Below are positions 63,604-64,000 of a stretch of DNA of 64,000 bases, piece by piece. Source of the stretch: Luteimonas_C sp035250245 (GTDB taxonomy: Bacteria; Pseudomonadota; Gammaproteobacteria; Xanthomonadales; Xanthomonadaceae); contig DATFFH010000088.1 of assembly GCA_035250245.1 (NCBI GenBank), positions 1-64,000 of the forward strand. The letters are read 5' to 3'. The translations under genes and the position numbers were made by a program. Numbering within the stretch: the first letter of the stretch is position 1; every line of letters starts with the position of its first letter. The notes beneath the pieces were generated by a model. It worked only from the letters and a program-made list of their open reading frames with translations. It was not told the DNA's origin and searched no databases.

Positions 63604-64000
63604 TCAGCGCGTAGTGACTGCGTCAGCCTTCGCCGGCTCCACCCACTTCGCGAACACCTCGTCGATCTGCTTGTCGGAGACTTTCTTGCCCTTCTCCAAC
63701 GACTCGGCCTGCTCGAACAGCGGAATGATCATCGCCATGCCGTCGATCTTGGTCTTCAGATGCACGCCCGGCGGCTTGGAAAGGAAACCGTCCCAGCGCG
63801 AACGAACGCGGGCCCAGTAGTCCTTCGTCGCTTTCCAATATTTGTAAGCGGGGCTGAAGTCGACATCCTTGGTCTTCTGGTAATCGTTGAAGCCGAATTC
63901 GCGCGCCAGTTCCACCTGCGTGCCGTCGGGGTTGCGCAGCGTCTTGGTGTTGAACTGCTCGTGGGTCCATCCGCCCGGCGTGAGCGTGTGGCGGTTGATC
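63604..64000 (-). CDS. 3' part of an unknown protein (5' end beyond window)
   Basis: Open on the minus strand to the right edge. The visible end reads from INRHTLTPGGWTHEQFNT through AREFGFNDYQKTKDVDFSPAYKYW to VEPAKADAVTTR; any in-window start is internal. It is rich in Trp/Lys and looks like a soluble exported protein of the kind annotated DUF6607 in xanthomonads, but I am not certain of that. Start, signal peptide and length cannot be judged from this window. Confidence 0.6.
   Translation of the reverse strand, partial: INRHTLTPGGWTHEQFNTKTLRNPDGTQVELAREFGFNDYQKTKDVDFSPAYKYWKATKDYWARVRSRWDGFLSKPPGVHLKTKIDGMAMIIPLFEQAESLEKGKKVSDKQIDEVFAKWVEPAKADAVTTR

Overview
The window reads as a high-GC gammaproteobacterial chromosome of the Xanthomonadaceae/Lysobacteraceae, most like Lysobacter or a close relative. 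The basis is the metX-metB-hom methionine operon behind an S-box leader, Oar-like TonB-dependent receptors, a secreted modular GH18 chitinase, a GTP-type PEP carboxykinase, and many GTAG-headed REP palindromes between genes. The genus is inferred from gene content and is not proven. There is no rRNA, tRNA, CRISPR array, prophage or full insertion sequence; this is chromosomal DNA with small local duplications.

Layout. 0-5.6 kb: an OmpR-type response regulator divergent from a three-gene periplasmic molybdenum hydroxylase (Tat-exported Mo subunit, 2Fe-2S subunit, triheme cytochrome c). 5.6-9.9 kb: a palindrome-rich control region, a chitinase, and two decayed copies of its 3' end interleaved with two related small cysteine-rich secreted proteins. 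9.9-13.5 kb: overlapping metX-metB-hom behind a SAM-I riboswitch. 13.5-16.5 kb: a beta-propeller lipoprotein, an M23 endopeptidase, and a DUF1521 protein carrying the GDPH signature of metal-induced self-cleavage. 16.8-26.2 kb: prfC, a hemolysin III family protein, AsmA, an MliC-like lipoprotein, a CBS protein, a glycosyltransferase, mtgA, hslO and an unknown envelope protein.

26.4-38 kb is the most distinctive block: two Oar-like TonB-dependent receptors, each followed by one or two paralogous TPR-sulfotransferases of 522-523 aa, giving cassettes receptor-ST and receptor-ST-ST. Both receptors share a promoter and a strong terminator placed just before the sulfotransferase. 38-44.7 kb: pckG, a TetR regulator divergent from fadE, a DUF4442 protein and a DUF1304 protein. 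44.7-54.6 kb: a HExxH DUF922 protein coupled to an ATP/ADP-translocase-like transporter, a GMC oxidoreductase, an unknown secreted protein, a LysR regulator, an M48 protease next to LemA, and a class C serine hydrolase. 54.8-56.2 kb: a histone H1-like Lys/Ala-rich protein and about 1 kb without a gene but with a promoter-terminator pair that may be a small RNA. 56.2-64 kb: gcvT, a DsbA-like isomerase and gcvH; a secreted unknown; a stomatin/NfeD pair; an ECF sigma, anti-sigma and PDZ-protein operon; and the 3' part of an unknown gene.

REP elements of several stem families, all headed by GTAG or GTGG and usually in inverted pairs, occur about every 5 kb. In five genes the stop codon itself is the TAG of a GTAG head.
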